NCBI GenBank assembly: GCA_019694455.1
Contig: JAIBBY010000009.1
Span: 1 to 64,000 of the forward strand
Direction: 5' to 3'
Length of the DNA: 64,000 nt
From: Pirellulales bacterium
GTDB lineage: Bacteria > Planctomycetota > Planctomycetia > Pirellulales > JAEUIK01
Below the pieces are notes generated by a model. It had not been told where the DNA came from and ran no database searches. It saw only the letters and a list, made by a program, of their open reading frames with translations. This document shows, one piece after another, positions 44,327 to 53,775 of the stretch (the stretch's first letter is position 1; each line of letters opens with the position of its first letter). The position numbers and the translations under genes were made by a program.

Positions 44327-44923
44327 GTGTCACGACTGCGCAAACTCATCACGCTCACTGTTTTCTGGGCCTGCGTCGGTATCTCACTCGCCGCGGGCTA
44401 TCAATTGTGGCGGCAGGGCATTCCCACCGGACAGGCCGACAACCATTGGGCAGTCGACCGCATTGCCGCCGCGGACTTCCCCAGTTTGTCGATGGACGAA
44501 AAACTGCGTCTGGCGCGCCGGTTGGAGCGCGATTTCAGTCGCGGCGTCGATTTGCGCGAGCAAGTCGCGCGGCTCAGCGACGCGCAAAATGAGCAGTTCG
44601 AGGATCACTTTCTTGAGCTGACCGAGATCTGGTTTCTCAACAAAGTCGACACCTATGACGCCTTTTCCGACGATTGGCGCCGCCGCCGCTTTCTGGAAGA
44701 GCAGATGACACGCATCAAAAGCTGGCCCACCTTCGATCGCCATCACGCCGGCGACGAATCGGAGCGCGGCGAAGACGCGCTACAGCGACTTGTGGCGCAT
44801 GTCTTTTCGCGTATGCGGTCCATGCCCGTGGGGCAGCGCCAGCGGATTCAGCGATTCGTCACCGCGGTGGTGATGCATGGCTATCGGCTGGAAGCGTTCA
44901 TGCCGGGCGTGCGTCCCGGTTAA
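44327..44923 (+). CDS. Hypothetical protein with one N-terminal membrane helix
   Basis: From GTG 44327 (GAGGA 4 bases upstream) the product has 198 residues. One transmembrane or signal-anchor helix (ITLTVFWACVGISLAAGYQLW) is followed by a charged, mostly helical soluble part rich in Arg/Glu/Asp (LSMDEKLRLARRLERDF, FLELTEIWFLNKVDTYDAF). No family was recognised. It lies 21 bases before another small membrane-anchored gene on the same strand; the pair may be an operon. Confidence 0.7.
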   Translation: MSRLRKLITLTVFWACVGISLAAGYQLWRQGIPTGQADNHWAVDRIAAADFPSLSMDEKLRLARRLERDFSRGVDLREQVARLSDAQNEQFEDHFLELTEIWFLNKVDTYDAFSDDWRRRRFLEEQMTRIKSWPTFDRHHAGDESERGEDALQRLVAHVFSRMRSMPVGQRQRIQRFVTAVVMHGYRLEAFMPGVRPG

Positions 44924-44944
44924 TGCGCCGCGCGAGGCGGACAG

Positions 44945-45544
44945 ATGGCGCGATGGTTTCCGGTTCGCTGGCGCCTGCGCACGCTGTTGGTTGGCGTGTT
45001 GCTGCTCTCCCTGGCGTTCGGATTACACCGCCGGCAATACGATCGCGCTCAGTTCGAGTTGCGGCGCGCGCAGGAGGCAGAGCAAATGGGACTGGGCGTG
45101 ACATGGCAGACGCTGCGACCCGAATGGCTTTGGCGCCGATTGCCGTCGCCCGACCAAGGGCCCTGCCGATATGTCGCTGCGCTGTCGGCCGACGCGCGAA
45201 CCGTGTGGGCCAGTTCCGACGAACCGCAGACCATCCGCGACGAAGCGATACAGGTCGCTAGCGCATTCACGGGACTACAGAGCTTGGAGTTGCCATACGT
45301 CGCCAACAATCGGGGACCGTATGTGACAGTGCTACTCAGCGACCAAGGCCTCGCGCCGCTTTCGCGGCTCAACGCGCTCGAAACGCTCAACCTGGCGCAG
45401 CAGCCGATTACCGACGCCGGACTGCAATACCTGAAATCCTTGAAGCGTCTGCGTCGGCTCGACATCTCGGGCACGCGAATTTCGCCCCAAGCCATCGAGC
45501 GGTGGCGAGCAGCGGATCCGCAGCTTGAGATCGTGGGGCCCTAA
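44945..45544 (+). CDS. Membrane-anchored leucine-rich-repeat protein
   Basis: Protein of 199 residues with an N-terminal membrane anchor after a basic stretch (LRTLLVGVLLLSLAFGL). The C-terminal half contains leucine-rich repeats (LNALETLNLAQQPITDAG, LKRLRRLDISGTRI). Short anchored LRR proteins of this style are common in planctomycetes; function unknown. Its stop is 1 base from the convergent neighbour's stop. Confidence 0.75.
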   Translation: MARWFPVRWRLRTLLVGVLLLSLAFGLHRRQYDRAQFELRRAQEAEQMGLGVTWQTLRPEWLWRRLPSPDQGPCRYVAALSADARTVWASSDEPQTIRDEAIQVASAFTGLQSLELPYVANNRGPYVTVLLSDQGLAPLSRLNALETLNLAQQPITDAGLQYLKSLKRLRRLDISGTRISPQAIERWRAADPQLEIVGP

Positions 45545-45545
45545 T

Positions 45546-46514
45546 CTAACGCCGGCGCACGGGGCGCGATGGCGCGGCTGGGCGTGTCTTATTGGCCGAG
45601 CGCGGCGCCGGCGTGGCGGGTCGTGCGGTGGCCGGTTTGCCGGGCATCGCAGCCGGACCTGCCACTTTGGCGCCAGAAATCGTTTCTTCAGTAAATCGCA
45701 TCACGTAATGCAGGCTGCTCGCTTCGCCGCTGAACCCCACCACGCTCTTATCGAGGTCCATTTGCTGCGAGACGATGCGCCCGGTCTTGAGATCGAACTT
45801 CACCTTGCCCGCCATCTCGCGCTGGATCAACTGCGCTTCGACCTCGGGATCGTTGACCGGGGTGAGCACCTGCGTCTCGACGGAGATGGTCGCCAGGTCG
45901 TCGCTTACTTCTTCCAGGGTGAACTTTTGCCGGGTCTTGATCTGCTTGACGACGCCACTGCGCAGCGGCACCTGCATATCGTGCGGATACGACCAACTGT
46001 GGCCGATCGGCGCCGGTTCCGATGGCAAAGGGATCACCACCTGTCCTTGGCTGTCGCTGGCGCTGGCGCGTTTCTGCTCGCGGTGCACCACGTTGCCGTG
46101 CGGGTCAATCGTGATAATCGCCAGCGGCACGCCCACCGACTTGGCGGCGTCCTCAAAGCCCAGCGGCGGCTCGCTATCGGTTTCGCTGTTGTAAACGATC
46201 TCCTCGCGGCCGGTGAGCTTTTGCTTCATTTCCACTTTTTCGACGGAATGCTCGAAGCGAAAGTTTCCCTTGGCGTCAGCCGGCAGCATCTTCCACACCT
46301 TGACCGATTCGCTAATCGTCTCGGCGGTTTGCGTGGTGCCGCTCACTGTGGTGTTCACCCGCGCGCGGTGCATCACCTTCCAGCGCACCGTTTCGCCCGG
46401 CTGAAACTTGTACTTGAGCAAGTACGTCGCGGGGGGCGCGTCTGCGGCGCGCGTGGAGCCGATCAACAGGCACAGCGCTGCGCCCAATAAGAAAGAAGCG
46501 ACCATCCGGGTCAT
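45546..46514 (-). CDS. Exported protein of unknown function (DUF6263-like)
   Basis: From ATG 46514 the product has 322 residues with a signal peptide (FLLGAALCLLIGSTRA). The body is beta-rich (YLLKYKFQPGETVRWKV, FDLKTGRIVSQQMDLDKS) and resembles planctomycete exported proteins of the DUF6263 kind; I am moderately sure of that link. A Pro/Ala/Arg-rich tail of about 40 residues follows. It is the last gene of the xseB-ispA-dxs-nadK strand, 60 bases after nadK. Confidence 0.7.
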   Translation of the reverse strand: MTRMVASFLLGAALCLLIGSTRAADAPPATYLLKYKFQPGETVRWKVMHRARVNTTVSGTTQTAETISESVKVWKMLPADAKGNFRFEHSVEKVEMKQKLTGREEIVYNSETDSEPPLGFEDAAKSVGVPLAIITIDPHGNVVHREQKRASASDSQGQVVIPLPSEPAPIGHSWSYPHDMQVPLRSGVVKQIKTRQKFTLEEVSDDLATISVETQVLTPVNDPEVEAQLIQREMAGKVKFDLKTGRIVSQQMDLDKSVVGFSGEASSLHYVMRFTEETISGAKVAGPAAMPGKPATARPATPAPRSANKTRPAAPSRPVRRR

Positions 46515-46574
46515 GGCAGGGCCTCGCATCCGTTCGAGACTGTTCGCGCTGGCTGGCCCGCGCGAAGCGGTTGA

Positions 46575-47459
46575 TTATTGGTTCAATCGCAATTGGCCGC
46601 CCCAGCCCAACTTTTCTCGCAGGGTGCGATAGTAGCTGTGCCCGGGCGCCTTGATCATCTTGAATCGCGGTTCGGCTTGAATCACCCGCACGCGATCGTG
46701 CGGCTGAAGCCCGCACGTCCATTGACCGTCGACCACGACGGCGGTGCCGCGATTGGGCGCCGTCACCTCCAACTCGTACACCCGATCGGCCGAATCGACG
46801 ACCGGCCGATTGGTGAGCGTGTGGGGGTTAATCGGCGAGATCACGAACGCGTGCAGGTCCTTCCGCAAGATCGGTCCGCCCGCCGAAAGGTTGTAGGCCG
46901 TCGAACCGACCGGCGTGCTGACGATCAAACCGTCGCAACTGTAAGTCGTCACCAATTCCGCGTCAACGTAAAGATGGACGTCGACCAGATGAAACGGCTC
47001 GCCCGAGTGCAGCACCACATCGTTCAGTCCCAACTGCGCGTGCAGCGGTTCCCCGCCGCGCGACACCAGGGCCTCGAACATGAGATGCTCGACCACGGCA
47101 AACTGGCCCGACCCCAGTGTTGGCAGCACCGCTAGCAGTTCATCGGTCGACAGGTCCGCCAGGAAACCGAGCTTGCCCAGATTGACGCCTAGCACCGGCA
47201 ATTGGCGATAACCCATCTGTCGCGCCGCGCGCAAGATGGCGCCATCCCCCCCGAGCACGATAGTGGCGTCGGCCTCACAGCGCGCCAGATCGGTCGCCGA
47301 TTCCAAGTCCCAGCAGACGATTTCGCAAGACTGCTCGATCAGGGGGCGCAATCGCGCCGCCTCGCTCTGCACGTTGGGCTTGCGGCCCGAGCCGAGCACA
47401 ACAACTCGCGGCCGCGCGACGCCCGGTGGCAGTAGAAATGGAGTGCGATGGTGCGGCAT
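46575..47459 (-). CDS. nadK: NAD kinase
   Basis: Protein of 294 residues from ATG 47459. The ATP/NAD-binding signature is IVLGGDGAILRAAR (GGDG at 70-73). GVNLGKLGFLADL, LGLNDVVLHSG and TYSCDGLIVSTPVGSTAYNLSAGGP also match the family. It phosphorylates NAD to NADP in the cytoplasm. It is 27 bases downstream of dxs, an enzyme pathway that consumes NADPH. Confidence 0.97.
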   Translation of the reverse strand: MPHHRTPFLLPPGVARPRVVVLGSGRKPNVQSEAARLRPLIEQSCEIVCWDLESATDLARCEADATIVLGGDGAILRAARQMGYRQLPVLGVNLGKLGFLADLSTDELLAVLPTLGSGQFAVVEHLMFEALVSRGGEPLHAQLGLNDVVLHSGEPFHLVDVHLYVDAELVTTYSCDGLIVSTPVGSTAYNLSAGGPILRKDLHAFVISPINPHTLTNRPVVDSADRVYELEVTAPNRGTAVVVDGQWTCGLQPHDRVRVIQAEPRFKMIKAPGHSYYRTLREKLGWGGQLRLNQ

Positions 47460-47486
47460 GGCGGCCCTCACAGACTGGAACGCTCG

Positions 47487-49421
47487 TTAGCTGGACCGCA
47501 CGCCGGCCCGCGCCGCTTCGCGCTCGCCTGGCGCCCAGCCGACGCGCGCCGCCATCTCGCGGCAGGCGCGGGCGATGCCCGCCGCATCCAACCCCAGATC
47601 GGCCAACAGTTCGCCGCGCTCGCCATGCTCGACAAAATGATCGGGCACGCCGAGCCGGCGCACATGTTGCGTCGACAAGCCAGCATCGGCGGCGGCCTCC
47701 AACACGGCGCTGCCAAAGCCACCCATCAAGCAGCCTTCCTCCACGGTGACCACAAACGAGCTGGCGCTCACCGCGCGCAAGATGGTTTGGGTGTCGAGCG
47801 GTTTGACGAATCGCGCGTTGATCACGCCGACATCCAAACCATCTTGACGTAATTGCTCGGCCGCCTGCACGCAGGCCGCCAGTTGCGTCCCCAGCGCGAT
47901 GATCATGCCATCGGCGCCCCACTCCAGCGGTTCCGCCTTGCCTGGCTCAATCTTCGTCTCGGGCCGATCGACCGTTTCGGCCTTGGTCTTGGGATAGCGG
48001 AGCGAGCAGGGGCTGGTGTGAGTCAGCGCGAAGTCGAGCAGCTGCCGCAGCTCGCGCTCGTCGCCCGGCGCCATCACCACCATGTTCGGAAATACACGCA
48101 TGTAGCCGATGTCGAACACGCCGTGATGCGTGGGGCCGTCCGGCCCCGTGAGCCCCGCGCGGTCCAAGAGGAACGTGACGGGCAAATTCTGCAGCGCCAC
48201 CTCCTGAAAGATTTGATCGTAGCTGCGCTGCAAGAAGGTGCTGTAGATGTCGACAATGGGCCGCGCGCCCGCCTTGGCCTGCCCCGCCGCGAAGGCCACC
48301 GCGTGCGATTCGCAGATACCGGTGTCGAAGAACTGGTTCGGAAAATCCTCGCGCACCTTCTCCAGGTTGTTGCCTTGGCACATCGCGGCGGTCAGCACCA
48401 CCACCTTGGGGTTCTTGGCAAGCTGCGCGTGAATCGCCTCGCTCGCCACATTGGTGTAAGAGCGAGACGGCTTCTGTTTGATCGACACCACGCACGCTTC
48501 GTCGCAATCGAACGGCGCCGGGGTGTGAAAGTACACTGGGTCGTCGCTGGCCGGCTTGAAGCCATGCCCCTTTTCCGTCACCACATGCAGCAGAACCGGG
48601 TCTTCGGCCTCTTTGACGGCGCGGAGAAATTTTTGCAGGTTGCCAAGGTTGTGCCCATCGATGGGGCCAATGTAGCGCACGCCGAGATCTTCGAACAACA
48701 TGCCGCCGTGGTGCAGCCCCGCCTTGATCGAGTCCTTAGCTTGGCCGAGCCAGCGCTCCACCGGTTCGCCAATCACCGGCAGGTGCTCCAAGAACTTCTG
48801 CACTTCTTCTTTGAGCGACGTGTAAAACGGGTTGATCCGCAGCCGATCCAAGTACTCGGCCACGCCCCCCACGCGCGGGCAGATCGACATCTTGTTGTCG
48901 TTCAAGATGATGATCACCTTCTTCTTGAGGCCGCCCACATTGTTGAGCGCCTCGAAGACGATGCCCGACGGAAATGCGCCGTCGCCGATCACCGCCACCG
49001 CATGGCGATCGGCCTCGCCCACCAGTTCGTCGCCACTCTTGAGTCCCAAGATGGTCGACACGCTGCAACCGGCGTGCCCGGTCATGAACAGGTCGTAGAT
49101 GCTCTCCTGCGGATTGGGGTAGCCCATCAGCCCCCCCTTGGTCCGCATGGTGTCGAAATCGTTGTAGCGACCGGTGATCATCTTGTGCGGATAGATCTGG
49201 TGCCCGGTGTCCCAGATCAGGCGGTCGCGGCTGAAGTCGAACACCGTGTGCAGCGCCAGCGCCAATTCGACCACGCCCAGATTCGAGGCGAAGTGCGCCG
49301 TGCGAGTCGAAACCAGATTGCAGAGCGTTTCGCGAATCTCCTTGGCCACTTGCTCCAACTCGGGAAGCGTGAGCGCTTGGAGATCTCGAGGCGACGCGAT
49401 CTTCGGCAGAAACCGATCCAT
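47487..49421 (-). CDS. dxs: 1-deoxy-D-xylulose-5-phosphate synthase
   Basis: Protein of 644 residues. It shows the thiamine-diphosphate motif (VIGDGAFPSGIVFEALNN and ILNDNKMSI), the transketolase central domain (YDQIFQEVALQNLPV, LDRAGLTGPDGPTHHG) and a C-terminal transketolase domain (FVVTVEEGCLMGGFGSAV). It makes DXP from pyruvate and glyceraldehyde 3-phosphate at the entry of the MEP isoprenoid pathway. The ATG follows the ispA stop directly (no gap). Confidence 0.98.
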   Translation of the reverse strand: MDRFLPKIASPRDLQALTLPELEQVAKEIRETLCNLVSTRTAHFASNLGVVELALALHTVFDFSRDRLIWDTGHQIYPHKMITGRYNDFDTMRTKGGLMGYPNPQESIYDLFMTGHAGCSVSTILGLKSGDELVGEADRHAVAVIGDGAFPSGIVFEALNNVGGLKKKVIIILNDNKMSICPRVGGVAEYLDRLRINPFYTSLKEEVQKFLEHLPVIGEPVERWLGQAKDSIKAGLHHGGMLFEDLGVRYIGPIDGHNLGNLQKFLRAVKEAEDPVLLHVVTEKGHGFKPASDDPVYFHTPAPFDCDEACVVSIKQKPSRSYTNVASEAIHAQLAKNPKVVVLTAAMCQGNNLEKVREDFPNQFFDTGICESHAVAFAAGQAKAGARPIVDIYSTFLQRSYDQIFQEVALQNLPVTFLLDRAGLTGPDGPTHHGVFDIGYMRVFPNMVVMAPGDERELRQLLDFALTHTSPCSLRYPKTKAETVDRPETKIEPGKAEPLEWGADGMIIALGTQLAACVQAAEQLRQDGLDVGVINARFVKPLDTQTILRAVSASSFVVTVEEGCLMGGFGSAVLEAAADAGLSTQHVRRLGVPDHFVEHGERGELLADLGLDAAGIARACREMAARVGWAPGEREAARAGVRSS

Positions 49422-50315
49422 TTAATGGTCCCTTTCCAAGACGTAGCGGGCCAAGGCCTCCAGATCCGACGCGCCAGCGCCCAAGGGCGCGATGGCCTCG
49501 CACGCCTCGCCAATCAACTGCTCCGCGCGGCGCGCACTCTCGTCGATTCCCAACAAGCCGGGAAAGGTGAGTTTTCCCCGCTCGTGGTCCTTGCCGACGC
49601 GCTTGCCCATCGCGTCCGCGCTGCCGCGCACGTCGAGCAAATCATCGGTGATCTGAAACGCCAAACCAATCGCCTCTCCGTACTTCCGTAGCGACTCCAT
49701 CTGCGCCGCGTCCGCAGCAGCGCACAGCCCGCCCAGTTCGAGCGATGCCAGCAGCATGGCCCCTGTCTTACGGGCGTGAATCGCCACGAGCGTCTCCAGG
49801 TCGCCCGCCGCAAACTGTTGCTCCAGGTCGGCGGCCTGCCCACCCACCAGCGCCACCGCTCCTGCCGCGCGCGCCAGTAGCGCGCAGGCCCGCGCGGCAA
49901 CCGCCGGCGGCCGCACGTCGCGCGCCACAATCTCCAGAGCGCGCATCTGCAGCGCGTCGCCCGCCAAGATCGCCAACCCTTCGCCAAACACCTTGTGATT
50001 GGTGGGGCGACCGCGGCGCAGGTCGTCGTCGTCCATCGCCGGCAGATCGTCGTGGATCAGCGAGTAGGCGTGGATCATCTCCACCGCGCACGCGGCAGGC
50101 ATCGCCCCCTTGGCATCGCCGCCGCAAGCCTCGGCCGCCATCAAGCACAACAACGGGCGCAGTCGCTTTCCTGGCGCGAGCAGGCTATAGCGAATCGCCT
50201 CTTCCAATCGGGCAGGGCAATCGGCGCCAAACTCGCAATACCCGGCTAGCGCATCCTCGATTTGAGAGCGAGTGCGTCCGGCGAAGGCCTCGAAAGCGGA
50301 AGCGGCAGAAACCAT
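49422..50315 (-). CDS. ispA: Polyprenyl (farnesyl/geranylgeranyl) diphosphate synthase
   Basis: Protein of 297 residues with both aspartate-rich motifs: IHDDLPAMDDDDLRRGRP (first) and ITDDLLDVRG (second), plus GKRLRPLLCLMAAEA. It elongates DMAPP with IPP to a C15-C20 product; the exact chain length is not readable with certainty. It lies between xseB and dxs, the classical xseB-ispA-dxs order of many bacteria. Confidence 0.96.
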   Translation of the reverse strand: MVSAASAFEAFAGRTRSQIEDALAGYCEFGADCPARLEEAIRYSLLAPGKRLRPLLCLMAAEACGGDAKGAMPAACAVEMIHAYSLIHDDLPAMDDDDLRRGRPTNHKVFGEGLAILAGDALQMRALEIVARDVRPPAVAARACALLARAAGAVALVGGQAADLEQQFAAGDLETLVAIHARKTGAMLLASLELGGLCAAADAAQMESLRKYGEAIGLAFQITDDLLDVRGSADAMGKRVGKDHERGKLTFPGLLGIDESARRAEQLIGEACEAIAPLGAGASDLEALARYVLERDH

Positions 50316-50396
50316 TCGTTGCCGACAGAATCCTGGAAGGGAACCGGGCGACTTCCTAACGCCCGCGTGAATCGTTAAGACATTGTAAACTTGTAC

Positions 50397-50765
50397 TTAA
50401 CACGCGTCCATGTCCGCATCGGGGCCGGTTGGGCCGGTCCCTTTTCCCCGCCCGGCGGCCGGCGCCGATCGCCGCCGACTGCGGGACTGGCTCTTTTCTT
50501 CCAGCGATTGCTCGCGGTCGTCCTGTGCCGCGGTCACCGGGTTGCCGCTAGCATCGACTCCGGTCAGCAACTCGATTTTCCGCTCCGCCCGCTCCAACAG
50601 GCCATAGCACTGCGTCAGCAGGCCAACGCCTTGCTCGTAGCGAGCCAGCGCCTCTCCCAGTCCGAGCGAGCCCTCTTCGAGGTCATGCACGATCGACTCG
50701 AGTCGGGCGAGCGACTGCTCAAAGCTGGCGGGCTGTTCTGCTTCTGGCGGCGAGTCGGCGGGCAC
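50397..50765 (-). CDS. xseB: Exodeoxyribonuclease VII small subunit
   Basis: Protein of 122 residues starting at GTG (AAGGA about 7 bases upstream). The XseB core is residues 14-70 (FEQSLARLESIVHDLEEG, LGEALARYEQGVGLL). A basic, low-complexity tail of about 45 residues is longer than the usual 80-residue form. It is the first gene of the xseB-ispA-dxs-nadK operon; the XseA partner is encoded at 36007-37242. Confidence 0.94.
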   Translation of the reverse strand: MPADSPPEAEQPASFEQSLARLESIVHDLEEGSLGLGEALARYEQGVGLLTQCYGLLERAERKIELLTGVDASGNPVTAAQDDREQSLEEKSQSRSRRRSAPAAGRGKGTGPTGPDADMDAC

Positions 50766-50952
50766 TTCGATTCCTTGCTATGAAATGAATTAGCTCCATG
50801 CCATTTCGATTGGTCAACATTGTATGCGTCCTGGTGAGCGAGTTCGACTAGCCACCCAGGGCAAAAAATCGTCGCGGCCTCGTTCTACTGCGAATAGAGC
50901 TTGCGCGTCCTTGCTAATCCGTAAAGTCGCCGGCGCAGAGGGCAATCGCTCC

Positions 50953-50981
50953 TTTTCAGCGCTTTGCGAGAAACCTATAAT
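50953..50981 (+). promoter_or_regulatory. Candidate promoter of sucCD
   Basis: TTTTCA (50953-50958), a 17-base spacer and a perfect TATAAT (50976-50981), 66 bases before the sucC start. Confidence 0.5.
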
Positions 50982-51047
50982 CCGGGGCTTATTCGTTCCC
51001 CAATCAGCATTCTCCATGGATCGCGCGGCCCAACAGCGCGAAGCGGC

Positions 51048-52241
51048 ATGAAGATTCACGAGTACCAGGCCAAAGAACTACTCCGCAAGGCGGGAGTTCC
51101 CGTGCCGCGCAATATCGTCGCCACCACACCGGAGGCCGCCGCGGCGGCCTTTAAGGAGTTGGGCGGCAAGATCGCCGTCGTCAAATCGCAAATCCACGCC
51201 GGCGGCCGCGGCAAAGGTAAGATCGAAGGCAGCGAGCAACGCGGCGTGCAACTGGTCAAAAGCGCCGATGAGGCCGCCACGGTCGCCAAGAACCTGCTCG
51301 GCAAGTCGCTCGTCACCATCCAAACCGGCGCCGCCGGGCAGACCGTTCGCCAAGTGCTGGTCGAAGAAGGTTGCGACATCGCCCGCGAATTGTACCTGGG
51401 CATCGTCGTCGACCGAGCCATCGCGGCCCCGGTGCTGATGGTCTCCAGCGAAGGTGGCATGGATATCGAAGAGGTTGCCGCCAAGACGCCGGAAAAGATC
51501 TTCCGCGAGCCGTTCGATGCCAATGCGGGCTTGCATAGCTTCCAGGCCCGCAAACTGGCGGTCCAACTGGGTCTGCGCGGCAACAGTATCCGCTCGGCCG
51601 AGAAGTTCATGCAGGGGCTCTGCCGACTGTTCTTGAATCTCGATTGCAGCTTGGTCGAAATCAATCCGTTGGTGGTCACGGGGGCAGGCGAGTTGATTGC
51701 CCTCGACGCCAAAATCACCTTTGACGACAACGCGCTGTTCCGCCACAAAGACCTGACCGAACTGCGCGACAAGGCCGAAGAAGAGCCGGCCGAAATTCGC
51801 GCCGCCGACGCTGGCCTGAGCTACGTGAAGCTCGAAGGCAATATCGGCTGTCTGGTCAACGGGGCCGGCTTGGCCATGGCCACCATGGACTTGATCAAAT
51901 TGCACGGCGGCAGCCCCGCCAACTTCCTGGATGTCGGCGGCGGCGCCAATGTCGATCAAGTGACCGAGGCGTTCCGCATCTTGCTCGCCGACAAAAACGT
52001 CAAGGCGGTGCTGGTCAACATCTTCGGCGGCATCATGCGCTGCACCACCATCGCCTCGGCCGTGGTCGAGGCCTATAAGAGCGTCGGCTTCAATGTGCCG
52101 CTGGTCGTGCGACTCGAAGGCACCGAAGTCGAAGATGGCCGCAAGATGCTCGCCGCCAGTGGCGCCGACATCATCACGGCCACCGGACTGACCGACGCCG
52201 CCAAAAAAGTGGTGGCCGCCGCTGGCGGACAAGCCGCCTAG
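51048..52241 (+). CDS. sucC: Succinyl-CoA synthetase (ADP/GDP-forming), beta subunit
   Basis: Protein of 397 residues from ATG 51048, starting with the family-typical [23 protein letters not shown]-grasp motifs ([11 protein letters not shown]) and the C-terminal CoA-ligase region ([26 protein letters not shown]) are intact. It works with SucD in the TCA cycle. The sucD start is 37 bases downstream. A longer frame from 50964 overlaps the -10 region and is not used. Confidence 0.98.
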   Translation: MKIHEYQAKELLRKAGVPVPRNIVATTPEAAAAAFKELGGKIAVVKSQIHAGGRGKGKIEGSEQRGVQLVKSADEAATVAKNLLGKSLVTIQTGAAGQTVRQVLVEEGCDIARELYLGIVVDRAIAAPVLMVSSEGGMDIEEVAAKTPEKIFREPFDANAGLHSFQARKLAVQLGLRGNSIRSAEKFMQGLCRLFLNLDCSLVEINPLVVTGAGELIALDAKITFDDNALFRHKDLTELRDKAEEEPAEIRAADAGLSYVKLEGNIGCLVNGAGLAMATMDLIKLHGGSPANFLDVGGGANVDQVTEAFRILLADKNVKAVLVNIFGGIMRCTTIASAVVEAYKSVGFNVPLVVRLEGTEVEDGRKMLAASGADIITATGLTDAAKKVVAAAGGQAA

Positions 52242-52278
52242 GCCATCGCGACTGACTCCAAATCAATACAGGATCAAC

Positions 52279-53157
52279 ATGAGCGTCCTCGTCAATAAGA
52301 ACACCAAGGTCATTTGCCAAGGCATCACCGGCAAGGTGGGGCAATTCCACACCAAGGGCTGCCTGGCCTACGGCACCAAAATGGTCGGCGGCGTCACCCC
52401 CGGCAAACGGGGCGAGACGGTTGAAGGCCTGCCGGTCTTCGACACGGTGGCCGAGGCGGTGGATGAGACGGGCGCCGACGCCTCCATGATCTTCGTTCCC
52501 CCACCGTTCACCGCCGACGCCATTGTTGAGGCGATTGACGCGGGCATCCGCGTGGTGGTGGCGATCACCGAAGGCGTGCCAGTGCTCGATATGGCCCGCA
52601 TCTACGATCGCGTGAAACGCAGCGAAAGCGTGCTGATCGGACCCAACTGCCCCGGCATCATCACGCCCGACGAGTGCAAGATTGGCATCATGCCGGGCTA
52701 TATCCACAAGAAGGGCTCGGTCGGCATCGTCAGCCGTTCTGGCACGTTGACCTACGAGGCGGTGTTCCAAACCACCGGCCTCGGACTGGGCCAATCGACC
52801 TGTATCGGCCTGGGCGGCGATCCGATTGTCGGCACGTCGTTCATCGACACCCTCAAGTGGTTCCAGGCCGATCCCGACACCAAGCAAATCTTGATGATCG
52901 GCGAGATCGGCGGCAACGCTGAAGAGCAGGCCGCGCAGTACGTCAAAGAGCACGTCACCAAGCCGGTCGCCGCCTTTATCGCTGGCCGCACCGCTCCTCC
53001 CGGCAAACGCATGGGTCACGCCGGGGCGATCATCTCCGGGGGCAAAGGCACCGCCAACGAGAAGATCGCCGCGCTAGAAGCGGCCGGTATCGCCGTGGCC
53101 GAGAGCCCTGCCGACCTTGGGCAGGCCGTGCAGCGAGCCATCGAAAAGAAACGCTAG
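52279..53157 (+). CDS. sucD: Succinyl-CoA synthetase, alpha subunit
   Basis: Protein of 292 residues. The CoA-binding Rossmann start ([17 protein letters not shown]), [20 protein letters not shown] and the C-terminal [17 protein letters not shown] region match SucD. The phosphorylated histidine lies in that last segment (KRMGHAGAI). It forms the heterodimer with SucC. It is second in the operon, with no gene of the 2-oxoglutarate dehydrogenase complex nearby. Confidence 0.98.
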   Translation: MSVLVNKNTKVICQGITGKVGQFHTKGCLAYGTKMVGGVTPGKRGETVEGLPVFDTVAEAVDETGADASMIFVPPPFTADAIVEAIDAGIRVVVAITEGVPVLDMARIYDRVKRSESVLIGPNCPGIITPDECKIGIMPGYIHKKGSVGIVSRSGTLTYEAVFQTTGLGLGQSTCIGLGGDPIVGTSFIDTLKWFQADPDTKQILMIGEIGGNAEEQAAQYVKEHVTKPVAAFIAGRTAPPGKRMGHAGAIISGGKGTANEKIAALEAAGIAVAESPADLGQAVQRAIEKKR

Positions 53158-53265
53158 TCCACCAATACGCCAGTCGCCGGCCTCCCGCGTGCTAGACTTG
53201 TCTGGCCGGTCCTCCGGCACGGCTGTCGCCGCGCCGTCAGCGCTGGCGCATTTGGGAGATTGGCG

Positions 53266-53508
53266 ATGCACCTGCTCTGGTTCTTGCTGATCGGTCTGGC
53301 TGCTGGTTGGCTCGCGGGCCAAATCATGAAGGGGGGCGGCTTCGGACTGGTCGGCGACCTCGTCGTCGGCGTCATTGGCGCGATGCTGGGCGGAGTGATC
53401 TTTCGCCTGTTGGGCATTGCCGCAGTCGGTATGTTGGGCAGTCTCATCATGGCCACCCTCGGCGCCGTGGTGCTGATCTTCTTGTTGCGGCAGATCAAAC
53501 GCGCGTAG
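53266..53508 (+). CDS. GlsB/YeaQ/YmgE-family small membrane protein
   Basis: Protein of 80 residues from ATG 53266 (GGGAG 7 bases upstream; a TTG at 53260 is too close to that site). Three hydrophobic helices with glycine-rich small-residue patterns (LIGLAAGWLAGQIMKGGG, VVGVIGAMLGGVIF) fit the transglycosylase-associated or stress-response membrane family. Function is poorly known; often induced by acid or general stress. Confidence 0.9.
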   Translation: MHLLWFLLIGLAAGWLAGQIMKGGGFGLVGDLVVGVIGAMLGGVIFRLLGIAAVGMLGSLIMATLGAVVLIFLLRQIKRA

Positions 53509-53775
53509 GGCGCAAACGCCTCTTGCTGTGCCCGCCGCGCTCGCCGGTTGTATCGATCCTGACCGTTGCGCCACCCGACCTGCGCGATGCTAGCCGCTTC
53601 GCCGGTTAGCGAAGCCCTGCGCCTCGGTGAACTTCTGCCGGCCACACGAAGAACATTTCTCGCGCCTCGTCGCCGCTGCCGAAATCAATAGAGACAGCAC
53701 GGACTGCACGCTGAGGGCACGGATCCGCCCACCCCCCTGCCGCGCCTGCGCGCGCGGCGCTCTGGCTTGTGGCGG

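Noticed and set aside
47853-49691. A 612-codon plus-strand frame opposite dxs
   Set aside because: It is the antisense shadow of dxs; composition is His/Arg-rich as expected from reversed GC-rich codons and no domain is seen.
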